In this document: positions 44,951-55,011 of the stretch, piece after piece
Layout: the number at the start of each line of letters is the position of its first letter
How positions within the stretch are numbered: position 1 is the stretch's first letter
Assembly (NCBI RefSeq): GCF_038050375.1
Contig: NZ_CP150886.1
Span: 4,505,318-4,569,317 of the forward strand
Source of the DNA: Okeanomitos corallinicola TIOX110
GTDB lineage: Bacteria; Cyanobacteriota; Cyanobacteriia; Cyanobacteriales; Nostocaceae
DNA: 64,000 bases
Direction of reading: 5' to 3'
Made by a program: the position numbers and the translations under genes
The notes under the pieces: model-generated
Database searches by the model: none
Seen by the model: the letters and a program-made list of their open reading frames with translations, nothing else
What the model was told of the DNA's origin: nothing

Positions 44951-44990
44951 GAGGGTGTAGGGTGTAGGGGAGACAGGGGAAAAATATTAA

Positions 44991-45020
44991 CGTCACCTGT
45001 CACCTGTCACCTGTCACCTA
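44991..45020. repeat. Short tandem repeat (GTCACCT)n
   Basis: Four head-to-tail GTCACCT units lie between two convergent genes. STRR type. Confidence 0.8.
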
Positions 45021-45024
45021 ATTC

Positions 45025-46260
45025 CTATTTTTTCAACAATAAATAATACAGTGATCCGTTGCCGCCTGTAATTCCAGCCCGATCTCCTGCTAGTTTTCCA
45101 GTACCCATGAAGTAATCTACTCTACCTGGACTCTTAATTGCACTACCTGTATCTTGATCTAAAACAAACCGATCAACTCGGCGATTTTGTAATCTGCCTC
45201 TACCCGCAGGAAAAGGAAATGAGTTGTTAATCAGTGCTAATGCACCAGGAGGCATAAGCGATTTATCTGTCGCAATGGAACGTTCTGCTGTTACAGGTAC
45301 ATTAATACTGCCTGTTGCTGCTGTACCGTTGGTTTCTTTAAAGAAAACAAATCTTTCCCAACGTGGTAAGTAATTATTTAATTCTTTGGGATTTTGACGG
45401 AAATAACTAATTAACTTAGGCATGGTTAAACCGCTCAATGGCAATTTTCCATCTTTTGCTAGTTCTCCACCAATGCTAGTCCAAGGATAATCTGTACCAC
45501 CAGCAAAACCGACAGAGGTTCTCTTTCCATTGGTTAGCTTAATTTGGGCAGAACCTTGAATATGAATCATGTAGGGATCAAAGCGATTGCGAAACCAAAG
45601 CATTTCTAAACCACTGAGTTTACTCTTTTTACCCAGTAAACCATCCTTACCTTCCAACTCCACCCGTTTAGGATGGGGTTTAGCCCATTCTTTAAAATCT
45701 GGTGGTACGTTATACAACGGATATTTATACACAGAGGTTCGCACACGGCTGGCTGTGTATTCCGGCTCATAATAGGCAGTAAATTTTACAGTACCCTTGC
45801 CATCATTACCTATGGACTGGTAAAAAACAAATTCCCGATGTACGGCTGCTTGTAGTTCTTTAGCTGACTTGGAACTTGCCAATATTTGCCGGAAGCGCAA
45901 TAAACTACGACGTACCCGATCTAAAGTAATCTCTGGGATGGGGTAGTTAGCGTAAACTTCCGCAGCTTTCTTACTATCCAAATAACGCAAACTGTTATCA
46001 ATGGAAGTTAACAAAGCCTGGCGATCGCCACTTCTTCCCCACAGTTGCTCATCCCACCCGATACATCTTTGTCTATTACAAGCAGCTTCAGGACTAATTA
46101 GTTGAAGCGCTGGTACTACTTCAGGAGTAACTGGTTCTGCTCCTGGTACTGGTATAGGTACTGGTTGGGGAATGGTAACTTGAGCTACAACTGAGCTAAC
46201 AGGATTTACAAACGCAATTCCCAGACTCAAGGACAATAAAGCAAGGGTTTTTTTCATCAT
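45025..46260 (-). CDS. mltA: Murein transglycosylase A
   Basis: A 411-residue exported protein. Signal peptide MMKKTLALLSLSLGIAFVNP, cleaved around VVAQ. A proline-rich linker leads to the MltA barrel (VKFTAYYEPEYTASRVRTSV, then FVFFKETNGTAATGSINVPV) and the C-terminal 3D domain (RVDRFVLDQDTGSAIKSPGR, VDYFMGTGKLAGDRAG) with the Asp residues that define the family. It cleaves peptidoglycan between MurNAc and GlcNAc. The start overlaps the stop of the small upstream gene (ATGA). The MltA domain is split by the usual inserted domain. Confidence 0.93.
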   Translation of the reverse strand: MMKKTLALLSLSLGIAFVNPVSSVVAQVTIPQPVPIPVPGAEPVTPEVVPALQLISPEAACNRQRCIGWDEQLWGRSGDRQALLTSIDNSLRYLDSKKAAEVYANYPIPEITLDRVRRSLLRFRQILASSKSAKELQAAVHREFVFYQSIGNDGKGTVKFTAYYEPEYTASRVRTSVYKYPLYNVPPDFKEWAKPHPKRVELEGKDGLLGKKSKLSGLEMLWFRNRFDPYMIHIQGSAQIKLTNGKRTSVGFAGGTDYPWTSIGGELAKDGKLPLSGLTMPKLISYFRQNPKELNNYLPRWERFVFFKETNGTAATGSINVPVTAERSIATDKSLMPPGALALINNSFPFPAGRGRLQNRRVDRFVLDQDTGSAIKSPGRVDYFMGTGKLAGDRAGITGGNGSLYYLLLKK

Positions 46261-46505
46261 CTCTCAATACTAGAACTAAAAATAGGCTCTACTCGAATCC
46301 CCAAAATTTTAGACGGACGTACCACTAAATATTCACCTTGAATATTCTTAATCGGTACGTTAATAAACTCGTTAGAATCGTGCTTTGGTGTCAACACACT
46401 GGTGTACCATTTCTGAAACTCTGGAAAAGTAGAAAAACGCACTTCTTCCCGATGTCCACTATCTAGCAATAGGTGAACAGCATATTCATTTGGTGTTCTG
46501 GGCAT
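46257..46505 (-). CDS. Small conserved-looking hypothetical protein upstream of mltA
   Basis: An 82-residue protein (EYAVHLLLDSGHREEVRFST, then FINVPIKNIQGEYLVVRPSK) without membrane segments. It overlaps the mltA start by 4 nt, so translation is coupled and the two are one operon. No family recognised. Confidence 0.65.
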   Translation of the reverse strand: MPRTPNEYAVHLLLDSGHREEVRFSTFPEFQKWYTSVLTPKHDSNEFINVPIKNIQGEYLVVRPSKILGIRVEPIFSSSIER

Positions 46506-46686
46506 AAATTTACATTATTTTCTATACATCCAACCCATTGTTAACTAAATTACTCCCCAATGCAAAGGGGAATTACAGGGAATCAGTTGAAGTTACACCA
46601 AAGCAGAGAAGGAGTTCACAACTTTTTCTTCCCCATCATGACCTGGCTTCTCCGCCAACAGTTCCCAATACTTGCTAGATAAAAAA

Positions 46687-47457
46687 TCAAAAAAATAATT
46701 TAAATCTTGCTAATTGGTTTTCCAACGTTAATGTGAGGGTTTTATTCAGTTCATCCCCGTCGCTAAATTGTAAAATTTGTTGCATAGGTAAATCAAAGGG
46801 AAATTCTCCTTCTAATTCTGGACGCTGTTGATACATGAGTAAAATTTGTTCAGATCGTTTACTCTCCAGCGCGTAACCAATTTCTACACAAACGTTAGGA
46901 CTGGGAATTAGTTGACTAGCTTCTTTTCCCTCTACCGCAGTGATAGGTGTGGTATCAGCAATAAATAATAAACTTCTTTTAATTTTCCGCATCATAGTAC
47001 GGTTGAGCCGTAAAGGTGCATGACTCGGACGTGATGATTCTACTAATGTTAAAGGTAGACGGGATTTACTATTTAAAATTTCTAAGCTTGCTCGTAGTTG
47101 TTCCCTAATTAAATCACTAGCTGCTGCATATTCGGTTTGATAAGAGAAAAAAATTGTAGGTTCAAGTTGTGCTAACAATGTCTGTTTAGTCAAATAAATT
47201 TCATGACTAATTAAGTCAATGTTGGCTACACAATAACCACCACTACCCTCAATATAAAATTCTATATTTTCACCTTCTAGATAGCGTTTAAACCAAGTGG
47301 ATGCTTTGACTTCATCGCTATCTTCTAAAAAATCCGCACGCAATCCCGATTTTAGGAGGCTTTTTTTACTCAGACGAATGTCTGGAGGACGGTTTTCCAA
47401 TTCTGAAATTGGTTCATAATCTTGTAGATACCACGCCCTGAGCGCAATTATTGACAT
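46687..47457 (-). CDS. TIR-like (predicted nucleotide-binding) domain protein
   Basis: A 256-residue protein. Residues 1 to about 95 are unrecognised (LRAWYLQDYEPISELENRPP). Residues ~98-240 look like a divergent TIR domain: PTIFFSYQTEYAAASDLIRE as strand A and helix A, then RRTMMRKIKRSLLFIADTTP-like NRTMMRKIKRSLLFIADTTP, then SPNVCVEIGYALESKRSEQI with the Glu expected for catalysis, and ILLMYQQRPE. Such domains often cleave NAD+ in prokaryotic defence. No sensor gene is adjacent. Family placement is by eye. Confidence 0.6.
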   Translation of the reverse strand: MSIIALRAWYLQDYEPISELENRPPDIRLSKKSLLKSGLRADFLEDSDEVKASTWFKRYLEGENIEFYIEGSGGYCVANIDLISHEIYLTKQTLLAQLEPTIFFSYQTEYAAASDLIREQLRASLEILNSKSRLPLTLVESSRPSHAPLRLNRTMMRKIKRSLLFIADTTPITAVEGKEASQLIPSPNVCVEIGYALESKRSEQILLMYQQRPELEGEFPFDLPMQQILQFSDGDELNKTLTLTLENQLARFKLFF

Positions 47458-47503
47458 AAAAGGCTATTTAAACTGTTTTTCTATTCAATTGTAGTACAAA
47501 TTT

Positions 47504-47600
47504 ACGTATTGGTGACTGGTGACTGGTGATTGGTGACTGGTGATTGGTGATTGGGTAAAAATTTTACCAATGACTAATGACTAATGACTAATGACTTATT
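47504..47600. repeat. Two adjacent heptamer STRR series
   Basis: A GGTGACT/GGTGATT series (47511-47555) is followed by a (GACTAAT)n series (47571-47598). Two different heptamer families are joined by AAAAATTTTACC. Noncoding. Confidence 0.85.
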
Positions 47601-48220
47601 AATAAACACAACAACACCCAACATCTACTAACTGTTTTCTCCCTCCCCTTGTTTATACTAGCCAGGGATGTACTACGCTTCATCAACTTGATAAACAAGT
47701 AATGAAAACCAGTTACATTGCCCCCTGATTCTCAATAATTTGAGGGAATATCAGCTTTCGCGTTGGGCGTTGTTGCGTTTTGACGAGACAGATAGGAATT
47801 TAACAGCGTTTTTACCTCTTACTACTTATCTTCACGACTCTAGCTGTTTGATCTGCCAGGGAAGCTTTCTTCTGTAGCTTCAATTATTAGAATAACACCC
47901 ATAAAATTGTTTGGTTATTTTTGCAATTAAACTTTACTTTCTATTAGTAAATAAGTAAAGAAAGGTTGAGTTATTGTGTTGGTTAATCAGGTCAATTATT
48001 TATGAGCAAATGATTTCATGTTACTTGATATTTCATAAATATTTAATAGTAATTACTCATTTTTAGTTTAAGTTTTGTAAAAATAATCCTAATAACATGA
48101 TACAGCAGATTGCAGATAAATGAGGTACAGAATCAAAATTGAAACTTAGACACCAAGCTAGTTTCACTCCTGACTCCTGACTCCTGAATTCTGCTGTATT
48201 AAACTTTCATGAGTCATTGC
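47601..48220. other. Intergenic region, possible noncoding RNA, otherwise nothing seen
   Basis: About 620 bases without a supported ORF. The part at about 47640-47880 is richer in GC than its surroundings and includes CCCTGATTCTCAATAATTTG-AGGG and GTTGGGCGTTGTTGCG, which could fold. A (CTCCTGA)n STRR lies at 48166-48190. No known RNA family could be matched by eye. Confidence 0.35.
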
Positions 48221-50962
48221 TTAATAGTTTTCCCCTTTTGCTAATTTCGCAGGAATTTCAATCCAGAATTCTGTACCTTTACCTGGTTCTGAGATACATT
48301 CCATCAGTCCACCATGTTTTTCGACAATAATTTGATAACTAATTGCTAAACCCAATCCTGTACCCTTACCTACAGGTTTAGTGGTAAAAAATGGGTCAAA
48401 GATTCGTTTTTTGACATCTTTACTCATACCAGGTCCATTATCGGCGATACTAATCAATAAATAAGGATGTGTTGGAGATACCCTAGTAGAAATACGAATA
48501 GTGGGTAAAGGTTTAGTATGAATTATATGAGGATTTTGTTCTATCTCATCAGTGAGGACATCAATGGCATTACTGATCACATTCATGAATACTTGATTCA
48601 TTTGTCCGGCGTAACATTCTACTTTTGGTAAATCACCGTAATCTTTAATTATCTTAATGCCAGGAAATTGACTATGTGGTCTAAGTCGGTGCTGTAAGAT
48701 TAATAAGGTGTTATCAATACCTTCGTGTAAATCAACTCGCTTGTTTTCAGCTTCATCCAGGCGGGAAAAGTTGCGTAATGATAATACTATGGAACGGATG
48801 CGATCTGAACCTAATCGCATTGATGACATGATTTTTGGTAAGTCTTGTACTAAGAAATTCAGGTCAATGGCTTCAATTATGGATGTAATTTCAGTGCTGG
48901 GGTTGGGATAATGGCATTGATAAAGTTGGAGCAGTTTAAGTAAATCTTCTGTATAGTTGCTGGCATGACAAAGGTTGCCATAGATAAAATTAACAGGATT
49001 GTTGATTTCATGGGCTATACCTGCAACTAATTGCCCCAAACCAGACATTTTTTCAGTTTGAATTAATTGAGCTTGGGTTTCTTGCAGTTGATGTAAGGTA
49101 TGTTCTAATTGGGCAGCTTTGGTTGTGGCTTTGGCTTCTGCTACACAGCTTTGTTCATAGAGTTGTGCTTGTTGAATGGCGATCGCTGCTTGATCTGCTA
49201 ACTGTTGTAATAAATCAATTTCTGCGTCTTGCCAAGTTCTGGGAAATTGACATTGGTGAGCAACTAATAAACCCCACAATTGCTTTTCCATTTTGATGGG
49301 TACAATTAAGTTAGCTTGCACCTGCATACTTTCTAGTAATTCTCTATGGCAATCACTAAGTTGATCTGTAGCAACATTATGAATTGCTCTAACTCTACCT
49401 TCTAAATAGAGTTGTACATATTCTTGGGGAAAACATTCTGATGATAATTGTAACCCTAAAATTGATTGCCAATTACCACTAACTTCTTCAACAATTACTT
49501 CACCGTTAGATTCACTAAATAATTGATAAATTAAAACTCGATCAGAGTTTAGTAAGGGGCGGACTTCTTTGACTATCGTTTGTAATATGGTGTTTAAATC
49601 TAAAGTTATGCGAATTTGATCTGTAACTTGTTTGATGGCTTTTGTTAGTAGTAATGTTTTTTCTAGTTCTGCTGTTTGTTCCTTGACTCTAATTTCTAAG
49701 TTAGCATTTAACAGATGTAATTCTTGGGTGGTTAACTGCTGTTGAATTGCCATAGAGAAGTTATGACACAAAGCCTGTGCTAATGATATATCTTCAGGAT
49801 TCCAAGCTGGTGCTTGTCCTTTTTTTTCTTCTCTCCAAGCTGTAAATGAAAGACGTGGTAAGTCTTGACGGATATTAGCATCGCTTCTTCCTGCCCAGAG
49901 GATTTCACTATCAAATTCTGGACGAAAAATTGTTAATGCACCAATCAGATTTTCTCGATAGTGTAGAGGAATAATCATTATTCCTCGAATTTGAGTTTGT
50001 TTAAATACTCGGTGCAAAAATCTTAAATTAGATTGTTGATACAAATCAGAAATTACACCAATTTCCCCGGCTTTGTAAGCTGTTAAGTAGCTTTGCCAAA
50101 CTGGATTTTGTTCAATTAGTATTTGATCTGATTCTTCAGATAAATTCGGTTGTTTACCATAGATGTATAATTCTTGAGTTTGTTGAATATAAAGTCTGCC
50201 ACCTATACCATTGAAAGATGCAGTGGTTATTTCTAGTGCTTTCTGTAGTTGAATTGTTGGTAATTGATGTAGGAGAGTTGTGATTTTGTTAACAATTGCT
50301 TCTCTTTGTTGTTTAGCTCTGGCTTCGCTGAGAAGATGACTTTGAGAAATGGCGATCGCTACTTGATCCGCTATTTGTTGAATTACTTTTAATTCCCGCT
50401 TTAAAACAGTACGCGGCTTACTGTGGTGGGAAACTAATAAACCCCACAGTTTTGGTTGTTTTGATTCTCCGGTAGGATCATATTCTAAAATCGGTACTAC
50501 GAGGGAAGACAGTACACCCATGGCTTCCAAGTATTGAATATGACATGGATCTACTTGTCGGTAGTGAATGTTTTGTGTGCGTAAGGATTTACCATTCCTG
50601 GCTGACTTTAGTGGGGATAAGCCAATAATACCTGCGGATACATCCACGATGGAACGTTGACGTGTCAATAAAAACATTTCTCTGGCAGACTCGGGAATGT
50701 CCGCAGCTGGGAAGTGTAACCCTAATAATGAGGGTAGTTGCTGTTGATGAATTGATTCTGCTATGACTTCACCACTACCATCAGCGGCAAATCTATATAT
50801 CTTTACTCTATCTGTTCTTAAAAAGGAACGAACTTCTGTAACAGTGCTTGTTAATATTTCTTGCAGATCCAGCGATCGCCTGATCTGCTTGATCATTCGA
50901 TGTAGTAAGTTTTCCTGATCTATACTTTGCTGCCAATTTTCTGCTTTATCGGTAAAAGTCAT
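48221..50962 (-). CDS. Phytochrome/CBCR-type multi-GAF histidine kinase
   Basis: A 913-residue kinase. GAF1 (~20-210) has a phytochrome-like [14 protein letters not shown] and the Cys-His motif [15 protein letters not shown] near 140. GAF2 (~220-400) lacks it. GAF3 (~430-600) again has Cys-His, [20 protein letters not shown] near 537. A coiled linker leads to the H-box [20 protein letters not shown] near 650 and the ATPase motifs NGPGMS and [14 protein letters not shown]. The Cys-His pairs are those used to attach bilins, so this is probably a two-chromophore light sensor. No PHY domain or response regulator is adjacent. Confidence 0.85.
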   Translation of the reverse strand: MTFTDKAENWQQSIDQENLLHRMIKQIRRSLDLQEILTSTVTEVRSFLRTDRVKIYRFAADGSGEVIAESIHQQQLPSLLGLHFPAADIPESAREMFLLTRQRSIVDVSAGIIGLSPLKSARNGKSLRTQNIHYRQVDPCHIQYLEAMGVLSSLVVPILEYDPTGESKQPKLWGLLVSHHSKPRTVLKRELKVIQQIADQVAIAISQSHLLSEARAKQQREAIVNKITTLLHQLPTIQLQKALEITTASFNGIGGRLYIQQTQELYIYGKQPNLSEESDQILIEQNPVWQSYLTAYKAGEIGVISDLYQQSNLRFLHRVFKQTQIRGIMIIPLHYRENLIGALTIFRPEFDSEILWAGRSDANIRQDLPRLSFTAWREEKKGQAPAWNPEDISLAQALCHNFSMAIQQQLTTQELHLLNANLEIRVKEQTAELEKTLLLTKAIKQVTDQIRITLDLNTILQTIVKEVRPLLNSDRVLIYQLFSESNGEVIVEEVSGNWQSILGLQLSSECFPQEYVQLYLEGRVRAIHNVATDQLSDCHRELLESMQVQANLIVPIKMEKQLWGLLVAHQCQFPRTWQDAEIDLLQQLADQAAIAIQQAQLYEQSCVAEAKATTKAAQLEHTLHQLQETQAQLIQTEKMSGLGQLVAGIAHEINNPVNFIYGNLCHASNYTEDLLKLLQLYQCHYPNPSTEITSIIEAIDLNFLVQDLPKIMSSMRLGSDRIRSIVLSLRNFSRLDEAENKRVDLHEGIDNTLLILQHRLRPHSQFPGIKIIKDYGDLPKVECYAGQMNQVFMNVISNAIDVLTDEIEQNPHIIHTKPLPTIRISTRVSPTHPYLLISIADNGPGMSKDVKKRIFDPFFTTKPVGKGTGLGLAISYQIIVEKHGGLMECISEPGKGTEFWIEIPAKLAKGENY

Positions 50963-51453
50963 TATTAATCTTCACCTTGTCAAAAAAAAATTAATTATTT
51001 AAACTCTTCGTATTATGTAGAGTTATAACTTAATCCTTTATAGATTTATGATCTTTTGTTTACTAAACTTCATCTTCTTTAGATAATAACATAAATTTTA
51101 TATGTAGTTTTTTGAAATATTTTCCAGTAATAATACTTATTGGTATTAGATTGGTGTTAGCCTGTTATTAATAAATCTCAGTCAATTTTTGAGCCAAAAA
51201 TTATTTAGCTAAAGCTATAAAAACCTTTGTGGACTTATACTTACACCGCCTATTTTTAGTAAGTCAGTAACTATTACTATCTCCATCAACAAAAATTAAA
51301 TTCAAACTTGATTCCTGTTTTTTAAGTTTATTATTTTAAATAATTTTTATTAATTGCTGTTAACATTTGTAATTATAGGAAATATATTTTCATATATTTT
51401 TGGTCTTGTTTTTAGGATTTTTACATAAGCAAAGTCTGTTTTTATACAAACAA
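50963..51453. other. AT-rich intergenic region, nothing recognised
   Basis: About 490 bases upstream of the kinase gene with a very high AT content. No ORF, repeat family or RNA was recognised; it should contain the kinase promoter. Confidence 0.4.
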
Positions 51454-51470
51454 AGCCTGCCGTGCAGGCT
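51454..51470 (-). terminator. Hairpin past the NADAR gene
   Basis: AGCCTGC-CGT-GCAGGCT is a perfect 7-bp stem. On the minus strand it is followed by TTTGTTTG and lies about 40 nt beyond the NADAR stop, fitting an intrinsic terminator. It is also a common cyanobacterial repeat. Confidence 0.55.
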
Positions 51471-51507
51471 AAAACTATGACATTCTAAAAGTTGTATATA
51501 CTGTGAG

Positions 51508-51981
51508 CTATGTATTACTTTTTACTGAAATATAAAGAGACTGACGAATTTCCTCACGCACACTCATGAGGATTTTACCGAGATGATTTTCACCAGTATG
51601 ATCAGCACCACAACCCCAAAAATAGTCAGTAGGTGAGTTTTCTATTAAAATCTCATCAGCGGTGACTAATAATACTTCTCGAATTTGAGCATGGGTCAGG
51701 AACTTTTTGAGTACAGCAACTCGCATGATGTCAGTTTTCACTATTTCCCAATCTGTCCGCAACGCCCTCGCGGTAGAGCGCCCCAAGGCTGCTGCCTTTT
51801 CAGGGGTACTAGCAGCATGGATTAAAGGTATAATTTCTTCATCCTTGCTACCAACAAATTTTTGAGCTTGATAATAATGTTCAACAGTTGGCCAGCAAAC
51901 ACCCTCCATTTCTATAGGATGGGGAGAAAAGTTAGAAAAACAGCCATAGGGCTGCCCAGCTTTGTAAAAGTAAATAGTCAT
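51508..51981 (-). CDS. NADAR family N-glycosidase
   Basis: A 157-residue YbiA/NADAR protein: FYKAGQPYGCFSNFSPHPIE, then CWPTVEHYYQAQKFVGSKDE, LGRSTARALRTDWEIVKTDI and NSPTDYFWGCGADHTGENHL. The family hydrolyses N-glycosidic bonds (riboflavin-pathway intermediates, and ADP-ribose from guanine). The Trp and Glu of the pocket are present. Monocistronic, so no DarT-like partner. Confidence 0.9.
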   Translation of the reverse strand: MTIYFYKAGQPYGCFSNFSPHPIEMEGVCWPTVEHYYQAQKFVGSKDEEIIPLIHAASTPEKAAALGRSTARALRTDWEIVKTDIMRVAVLKKFLTHAQIREVLLVTADEILIENSPTDYFWGCGADHTGENHLGKILMSVREEIRQSLYISVKSNT

Positions 51982-52179
51982 TTGAAAATTGCTCTTCTAT
52001 ATATCTTTTATACAACAGCTATAGTCACCGGGTTTGATTTTTGAGTGACTTGTAGGCATAATGTCAATGGCTACATAATCATGAAAAAGCCGCTGTTGAT
52101 TAGCGGTTAGAAGCCTGTAACCTAATACCAGATGATTGGTTATTTATGCACATAAAGTAATTATAAATTAATAATTCTT

Positions 52180-52788
52180 ATGAATACAGAAGCTTTTGAA
52201 AAAACTAATTGGAGTTGGCAGTTTTATTTATTTCAGCGGCAAGTTGGGGAATGGCTAGATTACCAGTTTTCCAAGTTTCAGCAAAATTTACCAGAATTAC
52301 CTCCTGGATGGTCAATAAGTCCTTGGATGTGGGAGTTACTCAAAATTTTATTTTGGGTGATATTAAGTTTATTTGTAATTTGGGTAATTTGGCATTTATG
52401 GCAAGAATTTAATTCTTATATTTATGCTTGGTTAGCAAGATTTAATAATTCTCAAGAGTCTGCGGACAAAGTAAATTACCGTGAGTTATCTATTAGTTTT
52501 TTAATCAGTAAATCTGAGGAATTTTATCAACAGAAAAATTACCGTGAGGCCTGCCGTTATCTATATTTAGCCACGTTACAGCAAATGCATGAAAAAGCGA
52601 TCGCACTTCAACAACCAAGCCGCACAGATGGAGAATATCTAACATTATTAACATCTAATATAACTGCTGTCCAACCCTATGAAACCTTAATTACTACCCA
52701 TGAGCAATTGTGTTTTAGTGAACAGCAAATACGAGCAGAAAATTATCAGCAATGTCAGCAAGCTTATCAAGAATTATTTAATTCTTAA
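52180..52788 (+). CDS. DUF4129 domain protein
   Basis: A 202-residue protein with one helix (LLKILFWVILSLFVIWVIWH) and a C-terminal DUF4129 segment (YREACRYLYLATLQQMHEKA, then TDGEYLTLLTS and YQQCQQAYQELF). First gene of the DUF4129-DUF4350-MoxR-DUF58 operon, a common membrane-associated chaperone-like module. Confidence 0.85.
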   Translation: MNTEAFEKTNWSWQFYLFQRQVGEWLDYQFSKFQQNLPELPPGWSISPWMWELLKILFWVILSLFVIWVIWHLWQEFNSYIYAWLARFNNSQESADKVNYRELSISFLISKSEEFYQQKNYREACRYLYLATLQQMHEKAIALQQPSRTDGEYLTLLTSNITAVQPYETLITTHEQLCFSEQQIRAENYQQCQQAYQELFNS

Positions 52789-52846
52789 TTTAGTTATTGG
52801 TCATTGGTAAAAATATTATGCAACCTGTCACCCATTCTCTAAAAAT

Positions 52847-53953
52847 ATGAAACGTCGTCAACGTATAATTTGGTTAAGTGCGATCGCCCTAGCAGTAATT
52901 ATTATCCTCAGTACAATAGTTGCCCCCAGCACTAAAATCAATGCTGGTTCTAGTTATAATCGCGCACCTGATGGTTATGGTGCTTGGTATGCTTTTATGC
53001 AAGCTCAAGGTGCAAATATCCAACGGTGGCAAAAACCTTTTGGTGAAATTGAGATAGAAACAAAACCAGTAACTTTATTACAAGTTTATGGTGATCTAGT
53101 AACAGCAAACTTATATTCAGAAGAAATTGAATGGGTAGAAAAAGGTAATACATTAGTAGTTTTAGGTGTTAAACAACCAACCACAGCAGCAACATTTAGC
53201 ACGAATCAAAAATCATCTTTTGGTGATATTAAAATTGATACAACTCGAAGACATAAAAACTCCAAGTCAGAACAAGAGAAATTAGGCGATCGCTTTGGTG
53301 CTGTAGTCTGGGAAAGGAAATATGGTGCAGGAAACGTGATCTTAGCCTCCACACCCTATTTAGCTGCCAACGCTTATCAAGGAGAAGCCAACTTTATTTA
53401 TTTAGCTGATTTAATTAACAAAAATAACCAGAAAATACTCATAGATGAATATATCCACGGTTACAAAGATCCTGATACCAGACAAAAAGAAGGACAAGGT
53501 GATTTATTCAGTTATTTAGCACAAACTCCCCTATTAATTTTATTGATACAGATAGGTGTATTATTATTATTGCTAATTTGGGCTAAAAATCGTCGCTTTG
53601 GTAAAGCCGTACCCTTAAAAACACCAGAAATAGATAATAGTCAAGCTTATATTCAAGCATTAGCAGGAGTATTACAAAAAGCACAATCTAGCGACTTTGT
53701 GGTGGAAATGATTGGTAAAGAAGAAAAAAGAAATCTACAAGCAAAATTAGGACTAGGTACAACACCCCTAGAAAATGAGATTTTACTCACAGTTTGGTCA
53801 GAAAAAACAGAAAGTAATTTAGCAGAACTGGAATCAGTCTTAAAAACACAACTTAAACAACATCGTATCAGTGAAAAAGAACTGTTAGACTGGTTGATTA
53901 AATGGCAAAATATACATAAACTTAACACCAAGACAATTAACATTCCCAATTAA
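52847..53953 (+). CDS. DUF4350 domain protein
   Basis: A 368-residue protein. N-terminal helix (IIWLSAIALAVIIILSTIVA), then the DUF4350 region (SYNRAPDGYGAWYAFMQAQG, VILASTPYLAANAYQGEANF, LIDEYIHGY), then a second helix (TPLLILLIQIGVLLLLLIWA) and a cytoplasmic helical tail. The domain is probably extracytoplasmic. Second gene of the operon. Confidence 0.87.
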   Translation: MKRRQRIIWLSAIALAVIIILSTIVAPSTKINAGSSYNRAPDGYGAWYAFMQAQGANIQRWQKPFGEIEIETKPVTLLQVYGDLVTANLYSEEIEWVEKGNTLVVLGVKQPTTAATFSTNQKSSFGDIKIDTTRRHKNSKSEQEKLGDRFGAVVWERKYGAGNVILASTPYLAANAYQGEANFIYLADLINKNNQKILIDEYIHGYKDPDTRQKEGQGDLFSYLAQTPLLILLIQIGVLLLLLIWAKNRRFGKAVPLKTPEIDNSQAYIQALAGVLQKAQSSDFVVEMIGKEEKRNLQAKLGLGTTPLENEILLTVWSEKTESNLAELESVLKTQLKQHRISEKELLDWLIKWQNIHKLNTKTINIPN

Positions 53954-53998
53954 TTTTTAAACCCATCTCACAAAATCTAGCAAAAAAATCTTAAAAAC

Positions 53999-54949
53999 AT
54001 GAGTGCAACACATCCTGTATTAATTAAACTAGGAAAAGAAATCAATCAAATAGTTGTTGGTCAATCTCACTTAATCAAACAATTATTAATTGCATTATTA
54101 TCTGGTGGACACGTCATTTTAGAGGGAGTTCCCGGAACTGGGAAAACTCTTTTAGTGAAAGTTTTAGCACAGTTAATTAAAGCTGATTTCCGGCGAATTC
54201 AACTCACACCGGATGTCCTCCCATCAGATATTACAGGTACAAATATATTTGACTTAAATACTCGGAACTTCTTACTTAAACAAGGCCCTGTTTTTACAGA
54301 AGTTCTACTAGCAGATGAAATCAACCGCACTCCTCCAAAAACCCAAGCAGCACTGCTAGAAGCAATGGAAGAAATGCAGGTAACTTTAGATGGTGAAAGT
54401 TTACCATTACCGGATTTATTCTGGGTAATTGCTACTCAAAATCCCTTAGAATTTGAAGGTACTTATCCGTTACCAGAAGCACAGTTGGATCGGTTTTTAT
54501 TTAAGTTAGTTGTAGACTATCCAGATCAAGCCGCAGAAAAGCAAATGTTACTGAATCGTCAAGCGGGTTTTGCGGCCAGAAGATTGGATATTGCTAAATT
54601 ACAACCAATAACGACAGTAGATGAAATTTTACAAGCTAGACAAGCAGTAAAAAACGTTCAAGTATCTGAAGCTATCGTTGATTATTTATTGGAATTAGTG
54701 AGAAAAACTCGTCAATATCCCGATTTGGCTTTGGGTGCATCTCCCCGATCTGCTGGTGCTTGGTTGCAGACTGCACAAGCATCTGCTTGGTTATCTGGGA
54801 GAGATTTTGTGACTCCTGATGATGTCAAAGCTGTAGCTTCTCCTCTGTTACGTCATCGTTTACTTTTAAAACCAGAAGCAATGCTAGATGGTTTACAAAT
54901 AGATGCGGTAATATCTGCGGTAATTGGCCAAGTTCCTGTGCCGAGATAG
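53999..54949 (+). CDS. MoxR-family AAA+ ATPase
   Basis: A 316-residue protein: Walker A ILEGVPGTGKTLLVKVLAQL, Walker B VLLADEINRTPPKTQAALLE, sensor region WVIATQNPLEFEGTYPLPEA and arginine-finger region LDRFLFKLVVDYP. MoxR ATPases act as chaperones together with DUF58/VWA proteins, whose gene follows directly. Confidence 0.93.
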   Translation: MSATHPVLIKLGKEINQIVVGQSHLIKQLLIALLSGGHVILEGVPGTGKTLLVKVLAQLIKADFRRIQLTPDVLPSDITGTNIFDLNTRNFLLKQGPVFTEVLLADEINRTPPKTQAALLEAMEEMQVTLDGESLPLPDLFWVIATQNPLEFEGTYPLPEAQLDRFLFKLVVDYPDQAAEKQMLLNRQAGFAARRLDIAKLQPITTVDEILQARQAVKNVQVSEAIVDYLLELVRKTRQYPDLALGASPRSAGAWLQTAQASAWLSGRDFVTPDDVKAVASPLLRHRLLLKPEAMLDGLQIDAVISAVIGQVPVPR

Positions 54950-55011
54950 ATAAAAGACAATAGTCAAAAACTAGAAATTCTGACTTCTGAATCCTCGATC
55001 TCCTTACTATT

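Noticed and set aside
47504-47600. CRISPR array
   Set aside because: Units are heptamers repeated head to tail without spacers; these are STRRs.
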